A stretch of DNA of 64,000 nt from Legionella rowbothamii. GTDB taxonomy: Bacteria > Pseudomonadota > Gammaproteobacteria > Legionellales > Legionellaceae. How positions within the stretch are numbered: the first letter of the stretch is position 1; each line of letters opens with the position of its first letter. The position numbers were made by a program, and so were the translations under genes. This document shows, in pieces, positions 19,669 through 27,521 of the stretch. The notes beneath the pieces are model-generated. The model saw only the letters and a list, made by a program, of their open reading frames with translations. It was not told where the DNA came from and made no database searches. The stretch spans positions 1 to 64,000 of the forward strand of contig NZ_CAAAIM010000002.1 in the NCBI RefSeq assembly GCF_900639985.1, in the 5' to 3' direction.

Positions 19669-19825
19669 ATAAATCATCCTTAAAATGAAGAAGTTAAACC
19701 AAATGAAAATAACATATACTTAGCTATATTCAAAATTTTTACCCTACACCACAAGAACTACGTCATTGGCATAAAGGTGCTTATTGGAAATTTAGTATAA
19801 TATCTGAGACTGATTGTAACGATAG

Positions 19826-20269
19826 TTAATTGTCCCGATCAAATTGCATTACGACATTAACCCTCAACGCAGGTGTTATGGATAAAGTGCCTTGAGCCGT
19901 CCCCGAATTTTGAGAAAAATCACCGGAAATATCACCATATTCAGTATGAATAATGGTCACTCCATTAACACAGGTTCCAGTTAAATGTTTTTCACTATGT
20001 GAAGGACAAAAAAAGCTTCCAGAATCCTTGTGAGAAACCACTTCCACGGTAAAATTACCGGCCTTATCTAAGGGACTAATAACGCCCACTCCATGATAAA
20101 CACACTCCCCAATTGCCCAATTGCTCGCTGTACCGGTTCCTGACCAATGTCCAGCCAAGTGCTCACAAGCATCTGGAGTTGAAGAATAAAAAGTAAAATC
20201 AGCATATGCTATTTGTGTTAAAAATAAGGTTGCGACTGCACATCCCTTTAGTATGTTTTGTTTTCTCAT
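19826..20269 (-). CDS. Small secreted protein of unknown function
   Basis: About 147 residues from ATG 20269, chosen because AAGG lies eight bases upstream and a signal peptide (KGCAVATLFLTQIAYA) follows at once; an upstream in-frame start at 20311 is unlikely. The mature protein has four cysteines (DACEHLAGHW, IGECVYHG, FFCPSHS, GTCVNG) and a beta-rich pattern with a C-terminal VNVVMQFDRDN strand. It could be a small periplasmic barrel or lipocalin-like protein, but no family was recognised. It stands alone on the minus strand upstream of the barrel gene. Confidence 0.75.
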   Translation of the reverse strand: MRKQNILKGCAVATLFLTQIAYADFTFYSSTPDACEHLAGHWSGTGTASNWAIGECVYHGVGVISPLDKAGNFTVEVVSHKDSGSFFCPSHSEKHLTGTCVNGVTIIHTEYGDISGDFSQNSGTAQGTLSITPALRVNVVMQFDRDN

Positions 20270-20459
20270 TTTTTCGCCTTGAAAAATTATCCCTAAAAAC
20301 AAACGCAACATGACTTGCGACCGAAAAAAACCAAACTACCTTACACAAATTAGGGATGCTTGGCAAATTAATGGCGTAGAACAAGTCCAGTGGGATTTAG
20401 CGATAAACATGATTGGTGAAAAAAGAGAGCAAAAAAAGGTGTCTATTTACAGCGGGCAA

Positions 20460-20491
20460 CCCAAGCCAAAAGGAATTGATTTTGGCTTGGG
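20460..20491 (-). terminator. Strong hairpin, likely terminator of Mpo1-like gene
   Basis: CCCAAGCCAAAA pairs perfectly with TTTTGGCTTGGG around an eight-base loop, giving a 12-bp stem. It sits 24 bases past the stop of the gene at 20515-20838. Confidence 0.6.
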
Positions 20492-20514
20492 ATAATAGAA
20501 AATGAAAACCAGAC

Positions 20515-20838
20515 CTAAAATATTTTCCTTTGCCCACGCACGACCTCCCAAAACATGACAAAGTCCGCCATCAAACTATAAATAGGGTAAGCGAGCGTGG
20601 TGGGTTGATTTTTTTCATAAACAAAATGTCCTATCCAGGCAGGTCCATAACCCGCAATAATCATGAGCAGTAACCAAGTCAAATGTCCGGTGAATAAAAA
20701 AAATAGAAAAAATAAACAGGCTAAGGCGGTACCGATAAAATGCAGTCGTTGACTCATGATATTTTGATGTTGGCTTAGATAAAAGGGATAAAACTCATCA
20801 AAACTTTTATATTCCTTCATTTTTCCATCGTCGTTCAT
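20515..20838 (-). CDS. Mpo1-like / DUF962 membrane protein
   Basis: 107 residues. It shows the hallmark order of the DUF962 family: FDEFYPFYLSQHQN near the N-terminus, LHFIGT entering a hydrophobic helix, a second membrane segment, GYGPAWIGHFVYEKNQPTT, and a terminal YPIYSLMADFVMFWEVVRG. The yeast member Mpo1 is an iron-dependent dioxygenase of the phytosphingosine pathway, using conserved histidines equivalent to those in QHQN, LHFIG and IGHF. The bacterial role is not established. Start ATG 20838 has AGGT eight bases upstream; ATG 20820 is an alternative. The gene appears to be transcribed alone, with a hairpin after it. Confidence 0.85.
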   Translation of the reverse strand: MNDDGKMKEYKSFDEFYPFYLSQHQNIMSQRLHFIGTALACLFFLFFLFTGHLTWLLLMIIAGYGPAWIGHFVYEKNQPTTLAYPIYSLMADFVMFWEVVRGQRKIF

Positions 20839-21045
20839 GGCATTTACCTATTTTGAATAGTAAGAAATAAGGAGTGCGAACATAAATATGTTGACGCCAG
20901 CTTATTTAAATTATAGTCCATATTGGTTGCTAAACATCCATCAAGGCACCAGTGCCATTAAGTTAAGAAATTTGGTAATGGCTTGGAAGGAGATCCAACC
21001 TACTAGTTCCCGTGAGTCATTAAGTAGGAATTGCTCTAGGGAATA

Positions 21046-21080
21046 AAAAACGATGCTTGCTGGGCTTGACCCCGCCCAGC
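21046..21080 (-). terminator. Rho-independent terminator of gloA
   Basis: On the minus strand, GCTGGGC pairs with GCCCAGC (21080-21074 with 21065-21059) and a run of six T follows at 21051-21046. It begins 14 bases past the gloA stop. Confidence 0.7.
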
Positions 21081-21094
21081 CTACGATTATTGCC

Positions 21095-21535
21095 TTACCA
21101 CTGCCCCACATTTTGTGCAGAAGCCCAAGGCTCTTGGAGCGGTAAAGGTTCGCCTTTTTGCAGTAGTTCAATAGAAATGTTATCAGGGGAACGGATAAAT
21201 GCCATATAGCCATCACGCGGAGGTCGATTAATCACCACACCAGCCCTACCCAAGCGTAAACAAGTGTCGTAAATATTATCTACGCGGTAAGCTAGGTGGC
21301 CAAAATTTCGGCCTTCGGTGTAGGGCTGAGGGTCCCAATTATAGGTCAGCTCCAGTAAAGGAGCCTGTGCTTTTTTAGCCTGCTCTACATCTCCCGAAGC
21401 GGCTAAAAAAACTAAGGTGTATCGCCCTTGCTCATGTTCACTTCGTTTTACTTCAACCAGTCCTAGCTTATTACAATAAAAATCTAAAGACTCATCTAAA
21501 TTGGTCACTCGAACCATGGTGTGCAAGTAGTGCAT
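21095..21535 (-). CDS. gloA: Lactoylglutathione lyase (glyoxalase I)
   Basis: 146 residues of the vicinal-oxygen-chelate fold. The enzyme isomerises the methylglyoxal-glutathione hemithioacetal to S-lactoylglutathione in the cytoplasm. The four metal ligands are visible as H5, E62, H80 and E123, closely matching the Ni/Zn ligands H5, E56, H74 and E122 of the E. coli enzyme. Conserved signatures include the [15 protein letters not shown] start, LELTYNW and FGHLAYRV. The slightly long C-terminus ([13 protein letters not shown]) is the only deviation from the E. coli length. A terminator follows directly, so it is probably monocistronic. Confidence 0.95.
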   Translation of the reverse strand: MHYLHTMVRVTNLDESLDFYCNKLGLVEVKRSEHEQGRYTLVFLAASGDVEQAKKAQAPLLELTYNWDPQPYTEGRNFGHLAYRVDNIYDTCLRLGRAGVVINRPPRDGYMAFIRSPDNISIELLQKGEPLPLQEPWASAQNVGQW

Positions 21536-21762
21536 AACTTATTCTCCCTAAAAATCGCCTGCGGCTGTTCATAAAAAGTTAGTACATACATAGATGATAA
21601 CAAAATACTGGTAATCGTAATGTAGTTCCAATCCTCCTTTACACATTCAAATTGATCAATATTTAACCAAAACTCCATTTTAGTGTCTATAATTACAGTG
21701 TGGAACTTATTATCCAAGCATGGGTAGTAAGTGATGTTTATTAACCTGTCAAAGGAAATAAC

Positions 21763-22005
21763 ATGCCTGATAAGATCCAACATACAGCAGCCAGCCTGCA
21801 ACAAAAAATGCTAGCTCGTTATGGGGATGAGCTACATCATAAACACAACAAACACCATCTGTCATACCGTAAACACTATCGATCCCATCCGTGCAACCAG
21901 AATAACAATGTCGATGAAGAGAACTCTACCGGCTCAACGGGGCTGGTGCGTGAACTTAAACTAAAGAAAATGAGAAAACGACCCGATAAAGGACAAATTC
22001 ATTAA
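21763..22005 (+). CDS. Small basic histidine-rich protein
   Basis: 80 residues with a strong ribosome site (AAAGGA) in front of ATG 21763. The middle is very rich in histidine, lysine and arginine (HHKHNKHHLSYRKHYRSHP), and the C-terminus is also basic (LKLKKMRKRPDKGQ). There is no signal peptide or membrane segment. It might bind nucleic acid or metal ions, but nothing specific is recognisable. A hairpin follows the stop, shared with the convergent lipoprotein gene. Confidence 0.6.
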   Translation: MPDKIQHTAASLQQKMLARYGDELHHKHNKHHLSYRKHYRSHPCNQNNNVDEENSTGSTGLVRELKLKKMRKRPDKGQIH

Positions 22006-22019
22006 TTGTAAAAACCTAA

Positions 22020-22043
22020 CCTGAGTTCGCATGCGAGCTCAGG
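22020..22043. terminator. Bidirectional hairpin between convergent genes
   Basis: CCTGAG-T-TCGC-ATGCGA-G-CTCAGG folds on itself with two G-T wobbles. It lies between the small histidine-rich gene and the BON lipoprotein gene, with T-rich sequence on the plus-strand side. Confidence 0.6.
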
Positions 22044-22060
22044 TGGAACTCTATTTAATT

Positions 22061-22630
22061 CTATTTTTGATAAACAAGGTACTTAAGTACCTTAACTACA
22101 TGACGTACACCGGCGGTATGACGCGTGAAATTAATCACCGTAGCCGCCTCATCCGGACGGACATCTCCCATTAGATAAACAACACCATCGGAAGTAACTA
22201 CCTTAAACGCATTGGGATCAATAGATGCATCTGCAAAAATTTGACTGCGAATTTTAGCGGTGATCCAATTATCTTCCATAGAATTCGGCGGATTAGTATT
22301 AACGCGCACTTCATTAAACATGCGCCGAGCCCCCTGCACTGTATTTAAACGTCGCTGTAATTCTGCATGCATGCTTTGACTGGGGACATGGCCGGCGATA
22401 AGAACATCCCCATTAAAAACTGCTATGTCGAGTGGAGAACGGCTGTCCTTAAACAATTTATCAACGGTTATCGCATTATTCACTTTGACGTATAAACGAT
22501 AGTCGTCCAGCTTTTTATAAACGTCATGACGGTCATATACCAAATTAGCACCGGTCCAGATACTGCTGCAACCAGACAGGCACCAGAGGCTAAAAATAAC
22601 GAGTATTTGCAAACATCCCTGTTTCAACAT
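22061..22630 (-). CDS. BON-domain outer-membrane lipoprotein, second copy
   Basis: 189 residues. A lipoprotein signal ends in LSGC (C21), so the mature protein should be acylated and sent to the outer membrane. Two BON domains follow (about 45-115 and 120-189) with the typical GDVLIAGHVPSQ and DGVVYLMGDVRPDEA segments. BON domains bind phospholipid surfaces. The gene begins nine bases after the stop of the upstream BON lipoprotein gene and is its paralogue, so translation is probably coupled. It is last in the lpoA-yraN-diaA-dolP operon. Confidence 0.85.
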   Translation of the reverse strand: MLKQGCLQILVIFSLWCLSGCSSIWTGANLVYDRHDVYKKLDDYRLYVKVNNAITVDKLFKDSRSPLDIAVFNGDVLIAGHVPSQSMHAELQRRLNTVQGARRMFNEVRVNTNPPNSMEDNWITAKIRSQIFADASIDPNAFKVVTSDGVVYLMGDVRPDEAATVINFTRHTAGVRHVVKVLKYLVYQK

Positions 22631-22639
22631 GATAGATAA

Positions 22640-23212
22640 CTAACGAATGTATTGAAAAATTTTTACCACCTTTCTCACCCCATTAACGCGTCGCGCCACA
22701 TCAACTGCTAAAGCTGCTTGTCGATCGGTTACTACTCCCATGAGATAAACCACACCATTTTCCGTCACGATACGAACAGAGCCAGATTCCAATCCTTTTC
22801 TCGCAAGCATACTGCTTCTAACCTGTCCTGTAATCCAACTGTCTTTGGTGCGTTGCGTTAACGGTATGGGATAGCCAACCGTTAGTTCATCATAAACACG
22901 TTCCACGCCTGGCGCATTATGTGCAATTTTTTCTGCTAAAACGCGTAAGGAGGCGCTTGGAGTTTGACCAACCAAGAGCACTACGCGATTAAAACTAGTT
23001 ACCTCAATACGTGAATCACTAAATTGACGATTAGTAACAATATTTTTGTGAATTACATGAAATAAGCGGGCATCTGCTTCCATAGTTACTATACCGCGTC
23101 GGTCATAAACCATGCCTACCGCAGCACTGGTGACGACAGCCGCCACACAACCTGTGAGTAAACTAGAAACTAAAACAAAGATTATGGATTTTAATTTTAA
23201 ATTTAAACTCAT
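22640..23212 (-). CDS. dolP: BON-domain outer-membrane lipoprotein DolP (YraP)
   Basis: 190 residues, close to the 191 of E. coli DolP. The signal ends in LTGC (C22). Two BON domains follow, with VVLLVGQTPSASLRV in the first and NGVVYLMGVVTDRQAA in the second. DolP supports outer-membrane integrity and binds anionic lipid. The ribosome site AGGA overlaps the diaA stop three bases upstream, which shows tight operon packing. Gene order diaA-dolP is the same as in E. coli, supporting the assignment. Confidence 0.88.
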   Translation of the reverse strand: MSLNLKLKSIIFVLVSSLLTGCVAAVVTSAAVGMVYDRRGIVTMEADARLFHVIHKNIVTNRQFSDSRIEVTSFNRVVLLVGQTPSASLRVLAEKIAHNAPGVERVYDELTVGYPIPLTQRTKDSWITGQVRSSMLARKGLESGSVRIVTENGVVYLMGVVTDRQAALAVDVARRVNGVRKVVKIFQYIR

Positions 23213-23215
23213 TTT

Positions 23216-23815
23216 TTATCCTAAAACTTGGCCAAATAGAGATTGGTCAATTAAATCACAAAAACAATGCAATATGAATAAGTGCATTTCTCTTATGCGT
23301 GCTGCATTATCGCAAGCCACCCGTACCTCAATATCTTCTGGACCTAAATGATTAGCAAGTACCCCACCATCACGTCCACTTAGTGCTATCGTGTCCATGC
23401 CTCGCTCATTGGCAGCTTGTAATGCATGGATCATACTGTCTGAATTGCCTGCGGTAGTTAATAACAACAAAACATCTTGCTCTTGTCCTAAGGCTTGGAT
23501 TTGTCGAGCAAAAACCTGGCTGTAGTGATGTTCATTAGCAAAAGAACTGATGGTGGTTGCATCCGCACTTAGATTAAATACTGGCAACGAAGGACGCTCT
23601 ACCTCAAAATGATTAAACATTGCGCTCGCAAAGTGCATGCAATTGGCACTCGACCCGCCATTCCCACAAATTAATATTTTTCCATCACCCAACAAACAAT
23701 TCACCAAGCGTTGCCCCGCTTTAGCAATGGTGTCAGATAAAGCATCTGCTAATGCTATTTTTGTTTCAATATGTGTGCCGAAGAGGTGTCTTACTCTTTC
23801 TTCCAGTTGAACCAT
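23216..23815 (-). CDS. diaA: SIS-domain protein DiaA (DnaA initiator-associating)
   Basis: 199 residues, a single SIS domain related to phosphoheptose isomerase. Recognisable blocks are ILICGNGGSSANCMHFASAM, NLSADATTISSFANE, LLLTTAGNSDSMIHA and EMHLFILHCFCDLIDQ. DiaA binds DnaA as a tetramer and promotes initiation at oriC in E. coli. GmhA is the main alternative because the folds are shared, but the position between yraN and dolP matches E. coli diaA. The origin lies only about 24 kb away here. Confidence 0.88.
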   Translation of the reverse strand: MVQLEERVRHLFGTHIETKIALADALSDTIAKAGQRLVNCLLGDGKILICGNGGSSANCMHFASAMFNHFEVERPSLPVFNLSADATTISSFANEHHYSQVFARQIQALGQEQDVLLLLTTAGNSDSMIHALQAANERGMDTIALSGRDGGVLANHLGPEDIEVRVACDNAARIREMHLFILHCFCDLIDQSLFGQVLG

Positions 23816-23850
23816 GTTTTAACCTTAATAATTATTCTCTATTGAATAAA

Positions 23851-24210
23851 CTAATAATCCATACCAAAAGCATCTTTTATCCAAGTAATTGATGCTGACT
23901 TGCCATCGATGCTAATCACATCAAAACGCAGAGCAAATTTATTCTGTAATTTATGAACCATCGCATAATGCATTGCCGATTTTAATATTTTTTGCCGCTT
24001 AGCATAAGTAATACTTGCGAGGCCACCGCCAAAAGCAGCAGAAACACGAGAGCGAACCTCTACAAAAACCAAATGCTCGCGGTCGCGCATAATTAAATCA
24101 ATTTCGCCCAACTTGCAATAATAATTTTGGCCAATCAACTTAAGTCCTTGCGCAGTCAAATAATTTATCGCCTGTTCCTCGGCGATACGTCCTTTATCCT
24201 GCGGAAGCAT
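23851..24210 (-). CDS. yraN: YraN family (UPF0102) nuclease-fold protein
   Basis: 119 residues with the family signature GRIAEEQAINYL, GEIDLIMRD, LVFVEVRSR and a K-R-Q-K basic segment. The E-x-D ... E-V-(K/R) arrangement is that of Holliday-junction-resolvase-like nuclease folds, though activity is unproven for the family. ATG immediately follows the lpoA stop (TAAATG), so translation is coupled to lpoA. Operon order lpoA-yraN-diaA is conserved in gammaproteobacteria. Confidence 0.93.
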   Translation of the reverse strand: MLPQDKGRIAEEQAINYLTAQGLKLIGQNYYCKLGEIDLIMRDREHLVFVEVRSRVSAAFGGGLASITYAKRQKILKSAMHYAMVHKLQNKFALRFDVISIDGKSASITWIKDAFGMDY

Positions 24211-26040
24211 TTATACAGTCTCACCTAAAGAACGTGCTAAGCCCTGTTTAAACTGTCCCCACTCCAAAACCCGAGCAACCTGTTGGGAAGGTTTAAGGTA
24301 TAAAATACCATCTCCAGAAAGGGATTCATCTGCGGGAAATAACATTAAGTGATTTAATTGAGTGGCTAAGGCATAGCTATCCTTACCCAAAGCATACAGT
24401 CTATTGTAACTGTTAAATTGCTCTGGCCAATTTCTTGCCCTCATTTGATGACCAAAAACCCAGGGGATATCACAAAATATAATACCATCCAAATCTTTAT
24501 CTTTTAAAGGATTCGCATTCCCCCCATACACACTGGCGGTAGCATACACGGGAACATCAGCAGCATAGTAATAATTTAATAAAGGCATAATTTGCCGTGC
24601 TTTTGATGGATAGGCCAAGAGAAAGATCATATCAAAGTCTTGGCGACGGCTAACTATCGAGTGAATTGAATAACCCAATAACTCTTTAATATGTTTTTCT
24701 CGCTGTTGGCTGTTGGTTATATGGAGGAAATCCTTCATCTTTTTATTCAGATCGTCTTTAGTGCCATATAAAAGGGTGCCTGCAACCTGGCCACCCTTTT
24801 TTTGCCATTGCTTGGTAAATGCATTGGTGACTTCATTGCCCCATTCATTTCCCGGCGCAATAATCAGTGCGCGATGATAACCTTTGCTGCGCGCCCTAAT
24901 GGCCACTTGTTGTGCTTCATTTACTGGTGACAAACTCAACGAATAAGAATTCTCTTGCGTATTCGTTGCAGCATCATTCAATAATAAGGTAGGTACTGGA
25001 TGAGGTAATGCCGCAACTGCTGCAACTTGAGCCTTAGTTAATGGGCCCACAATATAATTAGCCCCATCAGTAATAGCAGACTGATACAAAGAAGTAACAT
25101 CCCCTTTGCTCGTATCATAAGTTTTAACCGTAATTGCAGCACCACCAGAATTATTCTTTTGTGCCGCAATAAAGCCATCACGTATTGCCGCGCCTGGACC
25201 TTGTAAAGCGCCACTTAAAGGCAATAAAAGTGCCACTTGCTTTGGCTGATCCACCATTTTATTGACAATCGAATCTAAAGGATTGGGCAAAATGTTATTC
25301 GCAGGGTGATTATTAAACTGCGTTTGCCAGTGATCCAAGGCTGCCAGTAAAGACTTGGAGTTATCACGATATTTACGCGCAATTAGTGCTAATTGCAGCC
25401 AACCCTGCATTTCGGGTTGGGTTGCTGTTGCCGCGGCATTTTCGAGTTCAGCTTGAGAAAGATGGGTAATGGTTAGCCACAGCTTACGACGATTCTGTTT
25501 TTGACGGTTATCATCAAGAAGTAAAGGTTCTAAGCGCATACGCTCGGAAATAGACTCCATGGGCTTATCGGTGGCTCGGTATGCTTGGGCTAATAATTCA
25601 TGGTATTGTGCTTGTTGGTATCGTGGTAAATCATCTTTTTGAGTAATGCTTGCCAATTTACTTAAAGCCCTTTGTGGCCTATCCCGCATCATATCAATTT
25701 GCGCTAATAAAATATTTTTTTGCGCCAGGAGCTCCGGTGTTAAATCAGCAGTCTGTGCTAAAATGGCCGAACCTTGCTGCCATTGGCCTTCAGAAATCGA
25801 ACGCCCGGCAGCCATAAGCAAGGACTTTTGTTTTTCCTGACCTTGTTGGTTTTGTGCTTGTGCAAGATAACCGGAGGTTGATTGAGGGTAAGGATTTTCT
25901 GCTTTTTTCTTCACGACCACGGGTACAGGTGCGGGTGTCGGCACCTCAGGTACTGAAGAAGTAACGGCAGTAGTACACTGACAAAGAAAGAGAGTAGATG
26001 TCAGGAAGATAAGTACACGAATTTTATATATTTTTAACAT
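24211..26040 (-). CDS. lpoA: LpoA, activator of penicillin-binding protein 1A
   Basis: About 609 residues from ATG 26040 (GGGTG seven bases upstream; an in-frame start at 26055 is possible). LpoA is an outer-membrane lipoprotein that activates PBP1A in peptidoglycan synthesis. The N-terminal half is TPR-like helical; the C-terminal half is a periplasmic-binding-protein fold (VALLLPLSGALQGPGAAIRDGF, TYDTSKGD, NYIVGPLTKAQVAAVAALP). The lipobox is odd: FLCQC, with Gln or Leu before the cysteine rather than Gly/Ala/Ser. It is divergent from rsmI with a 40-base gap, as in E. coli. Confidence 0.93.
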   Translation of the reverse strand: MLKIYKIRVLIFLTSTLFLCQCTTAVTSSVPEVPTPAPVPVVVKKKAENPYPQSTSGYLAQAQNQQGQEKQKSLLMAAGRSISEGQWQQGSAILAQTADLTPELLAQKNILLAQIDMMRDRPQRALSKLASITQKDDLPRYQQAQYHELLAQAYRATDKPMESISERMRLEPLLLDDNRQKQNRRKLWLTITHLSQAELENAAATATQPEMQGWLQLALIARKYRDNSKSLLAALDHWQTQFNNHPANNILPNPLDSIVNKMVDQPKQVALLLPLSGALQGPGAAIRDGFIAAQKNNSGGAAITVKTYDTSKGDVTSLYQSAITDGANYIVGPLTKAQVAAVAALPHPVPTLLLNDAATNTQENSYSLSLSPVNEAQQVAIRARSKGYHRALIIAPGNEWGNEVTNAFTKQWQKKGGQVAGTLLYGTKDDLNKKMKDFLHITNSQQREKHIKELLGYSIHSIVSRRQDFDMIFLLAYPSKARQIMPLLNYYYAADVPVYATASVYGGNANPLKDKDLDGIIFCDIPWVFGHQMRARNWPEQFNSYNRLYALGKDSYALATQLNHLMLFPADESLSGDGILYLKPSQQVARVLEWGQFKQGLARSLGETV

Positions 26041-26080
26041 GTTTAAGACACCCAATAAGCGATAACAAAAAGGATAAACT

Positions 26081-26929
26081 ATGACAAACTCACTAGCAAC
26101 AGGAATAGGTACTCTCTATATCGTTGCCACTCCAATTGGAAACCGTGAGGACATTACCCTAAGGGCATTGCAAGTACTGAAATCCGTTGATTTTATTCTG
26201 GCAGAAGACACCCGCCATTCGCTGCAACTATTAGCCGCATTAGGGATAAAAAATAAAGTGCATTCGCTGCATGCTCATAATGAACATGAAAAAAGCCAAC
26301 AACTTATTGAGCAGTTTCTAGCGGGAAAATCAGCAGCCTTAATTAGTGATGCCGGAACACCATTAATCAGTGACCCAGGTTATGTTTTAGTTAAATTAGC
26401 TCGTGAACATGATATTCCTGTCGTTCCCATTCCCGGCGCCTGTGCATTAATTACCGCGCTCTGTGCCGCAGGTGTTCCTTGTGATTCTTTTTTATTTTCT
26501 GGTTTCTTACCGGCAAAACATAGTGCGCGCAAAGCAAAACTTGAATCCCTAAGCAATGAAACCCACACCCTTATATTTTATGAATCGACTCATCGCATTC
26601 TTGAATGCCTTAATGATATAGCTGCGGTTTATGGCGAGGAATGTAACTTGGTCTTAGCCAAAGAATTAACTAAAACATTTGAGCGTTTTATTAGCGGGAG
26701 CGTGCTGGAAGTCAAAAATTGGTTAATGGCAGATGCGGGGCATACTAAAGGTGAATTTGTGCTCATAATCCCGCCACGCCCAGAACTTGCGGAGCAAGAA
26801 AATCATGAGGAGTTACTTACTATTTTATTAGCAGAACTACCATTAAAACAGGCAGTGGCTATTGCCTGTAAATTGACGAAGGCCAATAAAAATGAGCTTT
26901 ATGATTTGGCATTACAAATAAAGAATTAA
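26081..26929 (+). CDS. rsmI: 16S rRNA 2'-O-methyltransferase RsmI
   Basis: 282 residues of the tetrapyrrole-methylase fold. RsmI uses S-adenosylmethionine to methylate the ribose of C1402 in 16S rRNA. Signatures are LYIVATPIGNREDITLRA, AEDTRHS, SLHAHNEHE, ALISDAGTPLISDPGY and FYESTHRI. The start has AAAGGA upstream. Divergent from lpoA, as in E. coli (yraL/yraM). Its stop codon overlaps by three bases the end of a degenerate leftward fragment. Confidence 0.96.
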   Translation: MTNSLATGIGTLYIVATPIGNREDITLRALQVLKSVDFILAEDTRHSLQLLAALGIKNKVHSLHAHNEHEKSQQLIEQFLAGKSAALISDAGTPLISDPGYVLVKLAREHDIPVVPIPGACALITALCAAGVPCDSFLFSGFLPAKHSARKAKLESLSNETHTLIFYESTHRILECLNDIAAVYGEECNLVLAKELTKTFERFISGSVLEVKNWLMADAGHTKGEFVLIIPPRPELAEQENHEELLTILLAELPLKQAVAIACKLTKANKNELYDLALQIKN

Positions 26930-27144
26930 ACCATATGTAATTTAATTAAATCAGATAACTCATGAATAGCAATGTCCTGCACCAAAGGATTTTCATTTAA
27001 TTTGTTCCATAGTACATCGATCATTTTATCTGCATTGGCTAAATGACGTAAGGATAAAATTAAATCATCACATCCTTTAGGTGGCGCCTCTCGATAAAGG
27101 CACGCTTCATTTTGAGGGTTGAGCCGCTCATAAGGCCAGAATGG
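26926..27144 (-). pseudogene. C-terminal fragment of an unidentified protein
   Basis: A 72-codon open stretch follows an in-frame TAG at 27147-27145 and reads PFWPYERLNPQNEACLY, then CDDLILSLRHL, then NPLVQDIAIHELSDLIKLHMV to TAA. It has no start codon near its beginning but has the composition of real protein. It lies in a different frame from, and overlaps, the capsule-export relic at 27060-27329. I read it as the tail of a deleted gene fused to the relic; the original family is not recognisable. Confidence 0.5.
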
Positions 27145-27329
27145 CTAAGCATTGAATCTAAGCCATTCATTGTTTTTTGTTGTGAATCACGGATCACAAA
27201 TTGGGACTCAACAACAGAAACCTCAGAAGCAATCAAACCGAAATAAATAATTGAAAGCAAAATAGGAATAACCACAGAAAATAAGAAAAGCCGACTCATT
27301 GAATTGACATGATGCATCAATTTTTGCAT
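27060..27329 (-). pseudogene. 5' relic of a capsule polysaccharide export protein (Wzz/KpsE/CtrB-like)
   Basis: The first about 65 of 89 codons match the N-terminus of the inner-membrane export proteins KpsE, CtrB and BexC: a membrane helix (LFLFSVVIPILLSIIYFGLIAS) then VVESQFVIRDSQQ and LDSMLSHSG. Full-length members have about 370-400 residues. Homology stops near base 27130; beyond that the frame reads unlike the family and soon stops, while another frame (26926-27144) looks coding. There is no good ribosome site. This is probably the remnant of a lost capsule or exopolysaccharide locus. Confidence 0.6.
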
Positions 27330-27521
27330 GACTTCAGAAAGTCGTTATCCATAAATTGCCCCTTCTAAGAACGCTATTTTCGGCCCTAAGGAAACTAATT
27401 TTTAAGCAAATTTTCCACAAGAAAATCTTAATGATAAATTTTTATAATAATCCAAATTATCATGAAGTTATAGCGCTGTTTTTAATTAAGACTGGCGAAG
27501 TAACCCCGCATGTAGAGAATT

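Noticed and set aside
20310..20495. 61-codon plus-strand frame
   Set aside because: No ribosome site, and it runs into the terminator hairpin of the opposite gene.
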